From Coleophoma eucalyptorum (Eukaryota; Ascomycota; Leotiomycetes; Helotiales; Dermateaceae): a DNA stretch of 64,000 nt. The DNA lies in the NCBI GenBank assembly GCA_026120035.1, contig JALRME010000039.1, positions 1 through 64,000 on the forward strand, written 5' to 3'. Under the pieces are notes generated by a model. It saw only the letters and a program-made list of their open reading frames with translations. It searched no databases and was not told where the DNA came from. The position numbers were made by a program, and so were the translations under genes. Position 1 is the stretch's first letter. Each line of letters opens with the position of its first letter. Of this stretch, positions 35,682-45,937 are shown one piece after another.

Positions 35682-36463
35682 CGTGCGAATGGTCTGAGTT
35701 TAACGGCGAAGAAGTGTGGCGGAGACAAAGCTACATGAAATAAAACAATTCCAAAGTAAACACGGGGAGAAATTTAAAGCTCGACACGACTATCACGTGG
35801 CTTCGGGTACCCGGGTTTTCGGGTTCCGTGTCGAACCATTCTATGTTGAACCCCAGTTAGCGGATCTCTACTTTCCGCTCATCATTAGGAATCGGAAGCT
35901 AATTTCATTTATCCTAAACTTTAAACATTTAGAAATAGTCTTTTAACTCAAAGTTAACCATAATGATTTGTTAGTTTCGTTGAAAATAGGCAGGTATTAC
36001 GCCTACTGCCCCTGTACCTCTTTTACAGGTTTAATATTATTATACTTGCTCAATGAAAACATAAAATTAGAAGTTATTAGGACCTTGGACATGCACGCAC
36101 ACTATTGATGCTGGGGCCCTTTATCTTCTTTCTCATCTTGTAACTACTATCCATCTCCTATCATCAAGAACACGGCCAGGAACAATACGTAGAGCATATA
36201 TCAATACAAAAGTCTAACAGACTGGAAGTACTGAAAGACACGAAGTCTACAGTCCCACGGTACTGACTCTGATTCAGGTAACAGAAATTTTGTATATTTA
36301 TTTACTTTCTAATCTGGGCTTCCGTAGGGAAAGCTTCATAATATAAGGATACTATTATGATTGGTAAACGCGGGACAATCTATACAATCCACTATTTGTT
36401 TCTTCTAAGGACATTGTGCATCAGTCTCCTTCTCACGTACCTCCGCAGGCCTAGGCTTTCTTA
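35682..36463. other. ERG2 promoter and AT-rich spacer
   Basis: The left part is the ERG2 5' region. From about 35.9 kb the sequence turns AT-rich, up to the 3' end of the pseudokinase gene. No gene is seen. Confidence 0.55.
35794..35799. promoter_or_regulatory. CACGTG E-box upstream of ERG2
   Basis: The palindrome CACGTG in the context ATCACGTGG lies about 115 bases upstream of the ERG2 start. bHLH sterol regulators of the SREBP type bind E-box and SRE sequences of this kind in fungi. The site is a hexamer and similar hexamers occur elsewhere in the window by chance, so its role is an inference. Confidence 0.35.
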
Positions 36464-37957
36464 TTAAAATTTCTCATCTGACAATGCATTTACAATTTCT
36501 TCTAGAGGATCCAATACCTCTTTTACGAACTCAGCATCCTTGACAATGTGGTTGCCACGTAGGTCAAGACACCACGCAACTAGTTTCTGGTATCTGTCCC
36601 CAGCTCTTGGCCCGATTTGTGAAGAAATTTCTGACAATTCCTTAGCCCAGCTAGATGGATCCTCTAGTGTCAAATCTTCAACTATGCTTCTAAGAGGTTC
36701 CCAAAAGCCCACTTCAAGAAGCACAACCCCAAGACTGTACACGTCATACGTCTTGATATATCTCGGGCTACTCTTTCCTTGAAGTCTGTCTGGGTGTTGG
36801 AATATATCAAAGTCCCAAATAGACGTCTCTTCCTCATCTTCTTTGGTTGTACCCTCCTTACTTGTTATCGCTTCGCTCCCGCGTATTAGGTCAAAGCCCA
36901 TAAGGTACGAGTCGTCAATATAGGGTGAGTCCTCTAAAGGCATGCCCGATCGTCTAAGAGCTACGACGCTCGTAGATGTAATATTTTTGTGGAGGAAGCC
37001 TGCGGTATGAAGGAAGAAGACTGCTTCAGCAAGCTTGTACGCAAGCTGGAGGCGCTCATTTAGAGGAGCTTCGACCTTAGGGAATGGGTCTCCACTAATC
37101 ATCTCCTCTAAAGTCATCATTGACATAGTTGGGTATGGAGGCTTTTGGGCAAAGAGAAACTGCCTGCTATCGGTATGATAGAAGTAATATTCAACTTTAA
37201 GAAGCCTAATATCCGCTTCTGGATCTAGACAATTAAGAGCCGCCGCAAGTTCACCCATATCAGTGGCCATAGTCTGGAAGTCGCGAGTTCCTGGAATCCT
37301 GTCCTGTGGAACTTTCCTACTAGCAAAAATAATCTGTTCAGCGCCATAAAGCAGAGGCTGAAAGGAGATATCCTTTCTCCGCGTAACCTTGCTAGCAAGT
37401 ACGCCTGGATTTTGTAACAGCATGTCTTTAGCTCGCACCTGTTTGGCATTCGAGGTTAGAGCAAGGAACTCTTGCAGCCGATTGTTGCACCTCACCACGG
37501 CAGGCGATTTGGCCTGAACACCGGTGATATCAGGGATGATGTTTCTTAGCTCTAGCGGGAGACCTAGTACCCTCACGTCGAAGCGCTTCGTCCACTCAAA
37601 GATCTCCTTCTCCATTTCCCGTAGGTCTGCCCGTCTTGCCATCCAGACAACACGTTTGATACCGTCGTGCAGCCACCCTTTTCTCTCGATTTTCCAAAGA
37701 GTTTTCTGTACCTTGCTTAGAAAACCATCGAGATAATCCGCTGTGCGTTCTAGCAGCGCTGCATCTTCAGGTGCTAATTGTCGATTTGCTTTTTGGGCTT
37801 GCCTTTGAGCGAAGTAGTCATTGATTACAGCTAAAACCCGAATATCCCAGTCGAAACGGGTTTTCAGAGATTTCGCTTCATCTGAGTAGGCGCTGCATGC
37901 ATCGAGAAACTGGAGAATGAGTCCACCAGCCGAAACGACAGTTGCAAAGACATCCAT
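36464..37957 (-). CDS. HeLo-like N-terminal domain fused to a pseudokinase (MLKL-like layout)
   Basis: A single-exon gene of 497 residues. The N-terminus MDVFATVVSAGGLILQFLDA is a hydrophobic, Gly-containing helix, followed by about 130 residues of charged helices. This is the look of fungal HeLo/HELL-type cell-death domains, in which the first helix inserts into membranes. The C-terminal two thirds (about 200-490) has the course of a protein kinase: LAYKLAEAVFFLHTAGFLHK, then NITSTSVV, then YLMGFDLIRG, then YDVYSLGVVLLEVGFWEPL. The HRD motif is HKN and the DFG motif reads GFD, so the catalytic aspartate and the metal-binding motif are both lost; it should be a pseudokinase. A HeLo-related helical bundle plus pseudokinase is also the design of the necroptosis executor MLKL. 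It is divergently placed from a kinase-ankyrin gene. The HeLo assignment is by eye and needs a profile search. Confidence 0.75.
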   Translation of the reverse strand: MDVFATVVSAGGLILQFLDACSAYSDEAKSLKTRFDWDIRVLAVINDYFAQRQAQKANRQLAPEDAALLERTADYLDGFLSKVQKTLWKIERKGWLHDGIKRVVWMARRADLREMEKEIFEWTKRFDVRVLGLPLELRNIIPDITGVQAKSPAVVRCNNRLQEFLALTSNAKQVRAKDMLLQNPGVLASKVTRRKDISFQPLLYGAEQIIFASRKVPQDRIPGTRDFQTMATDMGELAAALNCLDPEADIRLLKVEYYFYHTDSRQFLFAQKPPYPTMSMMTLEEMISGDPFPKVEAPLNERLQLAYKLAEAVFFLHTAGFLHKNITSTSVVALRRSGMPLEDSPYIDDSYLMGFDLIRGSEAITSKEGTTKEDEEETSIWDFDIFQHPDRLQGKSSPRYIKTYDVYSLGVVLLEVGFWEPLRSIVEDLTLEDPSSWAKELSEISSQIGPRAGDRYQKLVAWCLDLRGNHIVKDAEFVKEVLDPLEEIVNALSDEKF

Positions 37958-38474
37958 GATATTACCGCTTCAGCCCAGTCTAAAGCTGAGAGAAGTCGTT
38001 GCGGATGGATGGCTGGAAGATGAGGAAATGTCGTATTTGATTCATCAGTAATATGCAGGCCCATGGCACAGCAGATGTAATTTATCCTCGTCAATAATCC
38101 ATTCTCCCTCACATCCTGCAGCACAACTACGTGCCTTCAGATGCGTCTTATCGCAACGCGTGGGGAAAAGGATCCCTTCCGGATTGACGGCCATAGCCAG
38201 CGACTGTGGATTCTGCTTCGGCGAATAAGAGCCCTGTAGTGGATGTGAAGCAAACGTACCTTCCTTCCTATTCATCGAATTGATATCCACCTTCACATAC
38301 TTTACAATCTTCTTCGCCAATTAGCCATCGAGTAGTCCACTTGGTGCCTTATCTACGCGCCTATGTCGTGATTCCTGCTCGGCATTGCTGGGATGAAGGG
38401 GTTATGTAAGCAGTAAAGTAGAGCCTAGTGGGCCTAAGATCACATGCCACTTCTCGCCCTAAAAGACTATTACT
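37958..38474. promoter_or_regulatory. 517-bp divergent intergenic region of the kinase pair
   Basis: The pseudokinase gene runs leftward from 37957 and the kinase-ankyrin gene rightward from 38475. Their 5' ends are 517 bases apart, so control regions must be short or shared, unless the small frame at 38045-38320 is a separate gene. I could not name specific sites. Confidence 0.45.
38045..38320 (-). CDS. Possible small Cys-containing protein, start unresolved
   Basis: An open frame whose body reads like a real protein (for example VDINSMNRKEGTFASHPLQG, and a C-terminal Cys pattern RSCAAGCEGEW with a final CHGPAYY). No ATG opens the frame at its left limit: the first in-frame ATG is at 38275, giving 77 residues. 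A 5' exon spliced near 38310 is also possible. It lies between the divergent pseudokinase and kinase-ankyrin genes, on the pseudokinase strand, 87 bases upstream of that gene. I do not recognise the family. Confidence 0.4.
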   Translation of the reverse strand: MAKKIVKYVKVDINSMNRKEGTFASHPLQGSYSPKQNPQSLAMAVNPEGILFPTRCDKTHLKARSCAAGCEGEWIIDEDKLHLLCHGPAYY

Positions 38475-40334
38475 ATGTTACAGTACGCAACATCTGCCAA
38501 CCTTTGCTTAACCTTCACTATGGCAGCTCCTTTCCCTCACGACCACGAACATTATGATTTTACGAAGGATTCAGACATCCCATTCACACATGATGGTAAT
38601 CACGCGTTTAAGCGTGGCAATGTTGATATGGTCAAAAGGACCAGGAATACTGTCAAGATCCTCCGGTATGCTCGAAAGAGGATCCCAATCGAACACACAG
38701 AAGCCCTGGAGACTACTAAACGCGCGCTCATGCAAGAAGCCAAGATCCTACACCGGGCTCAGCATGGTCACGTTGTGAAGCTTGTTATGACGTACTTCTA
38801 TGAACGCGACCAGGAGACCGATTTCGCAATCATTATGGACCGCGCAGATGGAAACCTCAATGCTTACCTCACAGGTAAAATGAGTAGAGCGGGCCTTAAT
38901 GACCTCTCTAAGTGGTTCGGATGCTTAATAAATGTTGTAACCTACATTCATGCACTTGGTATACGGCACAGGGACATTAAGCCAACGAACATCTTAATAA
39001 AAGAAAAGAAAATCTTGTTGGCAGACTTTGGTATTTCAAAAATAGGTCTTGCAAAGACAATGCCAACGACAATACCGTGGTTCGCCCGTGCGAGGACGGA
39101 GGACTATTGTGCACCAGAAGTACAAGATGGAAGCACCCGTGGTCGGTCGGCGGATATCTTCTCCCTAGGCGCTGTGTTTCTCGAAATGCTTATAGCTCAC
39201 TCCTATCCAGACAAGCGTCAAAAGCTCGAGGACGTCTTAACGTCCCGAGGCGATCGTTCTTATGCTAAAACTATTGATCTGGTATATCAACTTATGGACG
39301 ATATAGAGCAGAAACCTGGACCTAACGGGTGGATTCTAAAAGTTCTATCTCAAAGTCGAAAAATGTTAGATGTAGATCGAGATGAACGCCCTCTAGCTGA
39401 TGAGCTTGATTTTGCCTGGTCATCCCTGCTACCCTCGGATTTGCCGTTGGCGCCGTGTACATGTTGCAGCCTTATACCTACAACACAGAGCAACGAACTA
39501 GTCGAGCTATGTAAGAGAAATTCAATAGAAAAGTTGACTATATGCCTCGCCAATGGAGCGGATCCGAATACTGTTGGGGCGATACATCAAGCGTCCGTCC
39601 GTGGCTTTAGAAATATTGTGTGTCGTCTTCTAGATTACAACGTCGATGTTAATCTAGGAGATTATAGCAGGCAGGCACCACTTCACTGTGCTGCTGGGTA
39701 TGGGCGCAAGGACATCGTTAAATTGTTACTTGAGGCAGGAGCAACTATCAATCTAAAGGATGACGAAGGACGGACGGCGCTTCACTTCGCAGCTGCGCAA
39801 GGGCACCAGTACATAGTTGAAATGTTACTAAACAAAGGAGCCGATATTCAATTAACAGACGGCAACGGATCGACCGCGTTACATTTTGCGGCAAGAAGGG
39901 GGCACGATGAGGTAGTTGCGACGCTCCTGCAAAAGAAGGCCGATGCAAAGGTTAAAGATACTAAGGGCCGGACAGCGCTTCATTTTGCAGCTAGTTACGG
40001 GTCTGAGAACGTGATTGAAAGGTTACTAAGGGTGGTAGGCAAAGATACCATAGACGCACAAGATGAAAACGGACAAACAGCACTTCACTTTGCGACTAGA
40101 GGGAACCGTGCCGGAGGGAATTACGGTAAAGTTAGAGCAATGCTAATGAAGAAAGGTGCAGATGTCACACTCAAAAATCGCAGTGAACGGACCGCGTCCT
40201 GGTATGTACATGGCAGTGATAACGACAAGATGGAGCAGCAATCAAGAAGGCGGAATACAACTATCAGTATCACTATCGCGATCATTGCAATGATACTAGC
40301 GTCCTTAGGAAGTGGTAGCTATCTAGGATGGTAA
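38475..40334 (+). CDS. Ser/Thr protein kinase with C-terminal ankyrin repeats and a tail-anchor helix
   Basis: Single exon, 619 residues from 38475; the ATG at 38520 (residue 16, MAAPFPHDHEHYDF) is an equally good start. The kinase domain (about 40-310) has a weak Gly-loop, a lysine in YARKRIP, Glu in LMQEAKIL, HRDIKPTNIL (about residue 165), ADFGISKIG (about 183) and YCAPEV. All catalytic residues are present, so it should be active. About seven ankyrin repeats follow (344-585), most with the TALHFAA core. After a basic segment QQSRRRNTT comes a hydrophobic helix (about 597-617) at the very C-terminus, which suggests a tail-anchored membrane protein facing the cytosol. Kinase plus ankyrin is the layout of animal RIPK4. 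The partner gene next door encodes a pseudokinase with a HeLo-like head. I infer a kinase-effector pair. Confidence 0.88.
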   Translation: MLQYATSANLCLTFTMAAPFPHDHEHYDFTKDSDIPFTHDGNHAFKRGNVDMVKRTRNTVKILRYARKRIPIEHTEALETTKRALMQEAKILHRAQHGHVVKLVMTYFYERDQETDFAIIMDRADGNLNAYLTGKMSRAGLNDLSKWFGCLINVVTYIHALGIRHRDIKPTNILIKEKKILLADFGISKIGLAKTMPTTIPWFARARTEDYCAPEVQDGSTRGRSADIFSLGAVFLEMLIAHSYPDKRQKLEDVLTSRGDRSYAKTIDLVYQLMDDIEQKPGPNGWILKVLSQSRKMLDVDRDERPLADELDFAWSSLLPSDLPLAPCTCCSLIPTTQSNELVELCKRNSIEKLTICLANGADPNTVGAIHQASVRGFRNIVCRLLDYNVDVNLGDYSRQAPLHCAAGYGRKDIVKLLLEAGATINLKDDEGRTALHFAAAQGHQYIVEMLLNKGADIQLTDGNGSTALHFAARRGHDEVVATLLQKKADAKVKDTKGRTALHFAASYGSENVIERLLRVVGKDTIDAQDENGQTALHFATRGNRAGGNYGKVRAMLMKKGADVTLKNRSERTASWYVHGSDNDKMEQQSRRRNTTISITIAIIAMILASLGSGSYLGW

Positions 40335-41059
40335 CGAGGCTATACTTAGGTCGTAGTATAACAGGCGCTTTCGATGAAGACTATATGTTTTACGCTTTCC
40401 GCAATCAGCCTCCTATACTTTCGTATTCCCTAACGCTACGAAAATAGAGCAGCGCATGCTAAAATCGTGATACATGACGCACGACGGATCCTTCTTATCA
40501 GCCTAATATATAGTGTTTCTTGTACACTAGGAAAATGTAGATTATATATTACTTGTCCTTTGAGGTGCTCTAGTAAAATAGAAGTTTAGACTTCGTATAT
40601 TGTAGAGGCATGCCTTACAAACTATCAACAGGATCATTTAATATAGGATACTTGAACTTATCGATATTCTACAACTATCCAAGACGAGAAATGCTAATCT
40701 ATCTTTATTGCTGCACTTACGGACACAGGCATCAAGATCTAAATAAGACCTCAATACTATATTCGTCTCTAGCCAATCCCTAGTAGTAAATTTGTCACGT
40801 ATCGACCCTAGGGGAGTGAGAAGCGGTCGGATGCCATATGGGCAAAGTAAATGCGAATCAAGCACTGCTAGATCAATCATAACGAATCAAAGCCCTCTAA
40901 AGATCTGCCATCAGGCTATTGATATAACGGAGAAAAGCCGTCGTGTTTCAGCTGCTACACCAACGTCCGTAGGCTCAAATGATGCTTTCAATCGAGGTCA
41001 TATCCACGCAGAGTTGATACGATTGCGAGAGTAGATCAGCATCAACCGTGAACCCTTCC

Positions 41060-41071
41060 GGGCTCATAACC
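41060..41071 (-). other. Primer-binding site matching the initiator tRNA-Met anticodon arm
   Basis: On the minus strand the sequence GGTTATGAGCCC follows the LTR end with three bases between. It is complementary to the anticodon stem-loop of fungal initiator tRNA-Met (GGGCTCATAACC). Half-tRNA priming from this arm is known for Copia-type retroelements. The sequence is short, but its position at the LTR edge makes chance unlikely. Confidence 0.6.
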
Positions 41072-41074
41072 TAT

Positions 41075-41664
41075 TGACAGTAGTCAATCGCAGGAGGTGC
41101 GGAATGCTGAAGTAGCTTATCATTGGGGAACTATGGATGTAAGAATCGTATCGTAGGGTCGGTTGACGTGAAGACTTTTCGTAGAGTAATCCTCGGTTTG
41201 ACGTGAGAATTATTCGTAGGGTAGTCCTTTGTTTGCGCTTCCTACTTCCTTTTCCCACCTCATGTTCCTGCCTGTCTACCTGCGAGCGCCATGAATGCAT
41301 TTCCTAGCTTTCCTGCCCGTTATGCGTATCTCTGTGTGTACCATTTACACCATATTTCCTGCCCCCAACCTTTGTCCTTCGTTCGTAATGTACATATTCG
41401 TTCAGGTAAGGTAAGAGTTTCGGAGGTGTCGACTAGAGACTGTCGACGATAGGTCGTTCGTCTGCTTAATATTTGACAACTTAACAAATAATTATCGTGC
41501 TACTAGATGGAAAAGCAAGTACCTCTTTGTAAGTATAGTGCGAGCCAGAAAATCCTAAATTCAAAAGCCCTTAACTAAGCCACACTACAAGAGTCCTGCC
41601 TTACGTATTACTTAACGCCTAGAGTGTGAGTATAGCCGGCCATATGACCATTCGATTACCAACA
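41075..41664 (-). repeat. LTR (copy 2) of a Copia-like retroelement
   Basis: Read on the minus strand, this 590-base block starts TGTTGG and ends CTGTCA, so it has the TG...CA ends of an LTR. It is followed by a primer-binding site. It aligns with 559-1160 and its first 75 bases with 1309-1382, in inverted orientation about 40 kb away. Differences between copies are almost all transitions. It also has an internal imperfect duplication of about 35 bases (41159-41228, unit with GACGTGA and TTCGTAG). Confidence 0.7.
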
Positions 41665-44600
41665 ATGCTTGCATTGATTTGCAACAAGAGGGCCTGGTTC
41701 TATAAGATGTTGACATATTTGGAAAGTCTCATAAAATAACTACATGTACAAATTGCTTCAGCTATAGCCCGTTGTATTGCATGACCAAGCCCTTCCCTAT
41801 CCCAAGTAGAACCCTCGAGCAAGGATTTCACAACCCGTGTGCACTACGGTAACTGCAACATTCAGCATGTCTTCCAGTGCTATCATCCCGCAGACCTGAA
41901 AATCGAGCTAAGCATGCCCCGTTTGCAAATAGCCACGGGTAACTGCTTATACAGATTGAATTCGTCATCCTGTTGGGTCCCGCCTCGGAGCAGCAGCAGA
42001 AATTTCGGTGCCACGGAGATACGATCCTTCGATAAGCTCTTTCTCATCGTTGCCTAGATCCATACTTACGATTAGCCGATCGCTCGTCGACTCCATACCA
42101 GCAGAGCTCTAGTATGTCACTTAGTGTTGCCGATTAATTGCCTTCGCTAGCCTTTGTATTGCGGCCTCTTATCATGGCCAGAGATTTCAAGTCGTATCAA
42201 CTTGGTTTGGTATTATAGTTTCCAGAACATCCCAAAAGACTGAAATCAAACTCCTGCATACATTAGTATATCAATATTGATGTTTTTTAAAAGCAACTGA
42301 ATGATGTTCAGAGAATAACGCGCTACAGCTAGAGGCAGACGTAGTAAGTAATCATCTCTACGACTTGGGCTCTTTATCAGAGGTTCTGAAGCCGCGATTT
42401 AGCCACGGCGCCAAGACGGCGGGACACAACCACACAATATAGACTAAGCAGTCATAGTATCAACTTAAGTATAAGAACTTCGAGGCTAACAAGGATTGCT
42501 TACCCATTAAGTGCCCATGTGCTCATGTTGAGATCGATTTGGTACCTACGAGGTGTAACCTTTCGGGAGGATCGTAGCAAAGATCAACAAATCTAATAAC
42601 TCACAATATTACATGACAACTAAGCTACAGTTTTTCCAGCCACCAAGATATTACAGAGGCTAGCCCACCTAGCATTCGAGTGCTGCCGATTCTCAATCCC
42701 ATCTTCTTAGATACTACGGTAAAGCAGAACTACTGGTACCAGAGCCGGAAAGCTTCCGGAAATAGTACTAGGTGGATCCCAGCTGACATTTTCCAGGAAT
42801 CCAATCCTTCAGACGACGATTGCGTTTCATGCCTCGATGCGAAGACGAAGACTCATGCAATGGACATTATCATAGGCCCCGGACTTTCCTGGGACCCGGG
42901 AATTGGGCAGGGCCCTTAGGGTTTGTTGGAAGTCATGAAAGAGTTCGTCAGGTGGATTCTACCAGAGGTATAAGCCTTGCCGTGGCTGTGGCTGCGGCTA
43001 CGGCCGTTACGAAAGTTAATAAGGGGGCAAGGAGACTTTTTATTCCGGCGGTTGGCCCGTGCACTACCAGGTTTTAGACATCCCCTTCCGACTAAGAGTT
43101 GAAGTTGAGTAAGTTCTTTCTGATCGGCAACCCATTAAAATGAAGGCTCAGATTTTGCATTGGTGCTATTTCTTCGACTCGTTATTAATATTATCAACCC
43201 TAAGATCCAGACTTTGTCGTGTTTGGTTAGGTGTGTGGAGTTAGATAGTGGTTCCTAACTAGCTAGTATCAAACCAAAATCTTGGAAGTCAAGCTATTAA
43301 GAAATATAGCACACCCATAGCTTCGGTCGTAACACGTAGAGGTAAGTGATCAATGATAATATCCATGCTCGAAATCTTATGAAGACTATAGACTTTACAT
43401 CTAAGAGAGAGCGTGCAGAAGCTGCTCGACTCGAACCAATCAAAAAAACGACTTTTGGTATCGAATTTGGTAAATGAAGTGTTTGAAACTGAAGAATGCT
43501 TTTTCTGTGCGCCTCCCAAAAGACTATCCTGCGTCATCCACTTCTAACTCTCCGGACCTAAAGAACTCTAGGATATGCATACCCCTAGTCTGAGCAGGCG
43601 CCGCAGCAAACTCAGCTGTAACACACTGTAGCAGCCGTAGCCGATGCACCCTAGCCGTCAGTGTTGTCTGACGAACGACCGGTAGAGTATCCCCGCAATA
43701 CGAAGCCCTTTCTTGGCATTACATACCTGGAGAGCAAGTAAACCCTAACAAGATGCGGGAAAACTTGAATATAGTCATTTGTGATCATAACTTGGTCCCA
43801 AAACACCTGTGGAGCAGCTCCGGATACTCCGAGGCAGACAAGTTTAAGTACGGTGCTGTATGCGTTAGAGGGGGAGATCTATGGTAAATGCTGATCTTTT
43901 AAGGGGCTGCAACAGGAGTGCAGCGACACTGGGCATAGGCAGATGGTGCTAAGGAGGCTTAAGTGACGGCTGTACAATGCAGGAAGTCGTCTCAAAATGA
44001 ACACGCCTAGGAGAAAACAGTGGTGTGTTGATGGTGATGGAATCGAAAGCCCAGGAGCCTAGAGATTAAAGCTACCAGAGGAGCAGTTTAGCACTCCAAG
44101 GTATGGGTTGATAACGGAGCCAATGGGAGAAGTTCCCTAGGACGATTTTCATATCCACAGGGCTAAGAAACCCTACATGGAATCTGTCAAGGCTCTCTCA
44201 AGTGAGCATCTTCAATTTCCCCAAGTGGCCATAGGCTAGAAGTTCGTCCCAAGTTCGTCACTCTTCCGTCGAAACAACACGTGCTGGTTCAACAAGGTCT
44301 GTGGGTTTTCTGATGTGAAAAGGTCAAGGGTGCCGTACGGATGAATACTACCACGATCGTACGGGATAATCGAAGGAAGATCCTCGGGTCAATGCAAAGC
44401 ACCACATTACCAAACCGATATTAACTTATCTCATCAATTTGAGAACTCTAAATCTTACCAAAGGCCGAGTGCATCTCAGCCACTTCTCCTCTACTTTACC
44501 GCTAACTCTCCGACCCTTGCTCATCGAGGCGGTCGAGGTTTCCTGGCCCCTTCTAAGCCATCTCTTCAACACTTGTTTCCATTCTCGGGTGATGCCCCGA

Positions 44601-44845
44601 ACTCTCTAAATTTTAAAGCTCAAAGCAGGACATCACCCGCAATCAAGCATCGGACGCAAGTGGTCCTTAACTTCCTTGCTAGATTAAATGGGTAAAAATG
44701 ATGTTATACTCTGGTAGAAGTGGGAGTAGGCACTCATACATATAAGGATAGCATCTGCTAGTAAGAGCCTTTCTAAAATCATCTGCACTCACCCACTCTT
44801 TTCGTTCATTCTACATTCTCCATTCTACGTTCTTTACCAAACACC

Positions 44846-45546
44846 ATGCGTTTCTCTACTATTTCCGCCCTGGCTTGCCTTTCGGCATTTGCAACCGCAG
44901 CCACCATTCCTACAGAAGCCCGCTCTACCACCGACGTAGCTGCTCCTGTTGAGAAGAGAGATCTGATCACCACTCTTCTTACTGCCGCTGCCACTGAAGC
45001 CGGTACCGTTATTGTTGAGGATGCCATCAACGCGGTAGTTTCCGCCATTAACGACGACATCGCGTCTTGGACTGCCGTAAGTTTAAATCCTTCATTTTCA
45101 GGCGATAGCGAGAACCCTGTTAATCAATCAATAGGCTCGTGAGGCATTCACCCAGAGAACCACACTTAAGATGTGGGACGAGTCTCCAGACTCCAGCTAC
45201 ATTGCTACTATCTGCTACAACGGCGCCTACTCGGTGGAAGACACAGCAAACCTCCACGGCTTGGTCTCTGCTGAGCTCAAGTACGGGCTCTTGCACGTAA
45301 CGTAAGAAGCTTACCTGAAAAACTCCCAACAGTATATCAGCGAGCTAACATATGTATAAAGTTACGACTGCTTTTATATGAGCGGACCAAACATCTTCTT
45401 CGCTGGTGGAGACGGAGGATATGAAAATGTAAGCCAAGAGACTTCGCCTGATAATGAGCTTCCGCTGACCATTTTCCTAGGTTTCGCTTAGATACGCCGA
45501 TACCTGCACTTACGATTCCCCCACCGGTGATCTTACTTGCACATAA
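44846..45546 (+). CDS. Small secreted protein of a widespread fungal family, effector-like
   Basis: Four exons give about 177 residues. The signal peptide MRFSTISALACLSAFATAA is cut before TIPTEARSTT, and a dibasic VEKRD suggests a Kex2 processing site. The mature part reads DDIASWTA-AREAFTQRTT across the first intron, then SSYIATICYNGAYSVED, LKYGLLHVTYDCFYMSG and a final DTCTYDSPTGDLTCT. It has four cysteines. This matches a family of small secreted ascomycete proteins that I recall as DUF7888, though I cannot verify the number. Function is unknown. Location beside a gene-free, transposon-bearing block is common for effector candidates. Confidence 0.82.
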
Positions 45547-45937
45547 AGCAATCGTAGTAAGGGGATAATTATAGGCACTTAGTTGTTTATTCAAATGGTT
45601 GGTATCACGGCCGGCCGTTTCTTGATATAATGTATCTCTATAAAGCGGGCTATTGCTATAGTTGCAGCTTTTATATCAGGCTTTGTCTTCTCTTCTTGAT
45701 GCGCTATGCGCTATGTATATACGGTTTTGGGGTACCGGCCATTGCTTTAGAGTTAATGCAGATGATTTTAACTCTAATACCAGATCCTACTTCTGGACTC
45801 TTCCTACAGTGCTTCGGTTTGAATTGAGGAAAGCGATTAAGTGATGCGCACGTGATAGAAGAGCTTAAAATATATTGAGACAAGATTAAAACCTTATCGC
45901 ACCACTAATTGTACAGTCAACCACTTCGGTGGCTTCA
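45547..45937. other. Intergenic spacer between convergent genes
   Basis: 3' flanks of the small secreted protein gene and of the short-chain dehydrogenase gene. No gene is seen. Confidence 0.6.

Larger units (their letters stand above)
40335..44845. other. 4.5-kb gene-free region with LTR relic
   Basis: No gene can be supported. Frames are short and full of stops on both strands. The inverted LTR copy with primer-binding site (41060-41664) is annotated separately. Its internal region would extend leftward to about 40.4 kb on the minus strand, but it codes for nothing recognisable. The part from 42 to 44.8 kb shows no structure I can name. Confidence 0.6.

Noticed and set aside
40638..40880. 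Minus-strand frame that might be a retroelement gag remnant
   Set aside because: It lies in the expected internal region of the LTR element, but no Gag, protease or RT motif can be recognised.
41839..43077. Short plus-strand frames in the gene-free block (41839-42057, 42680-42919, 42820-43077)
   Set aside because: No motifs, no start context or splice partners; expected by chance over this length.
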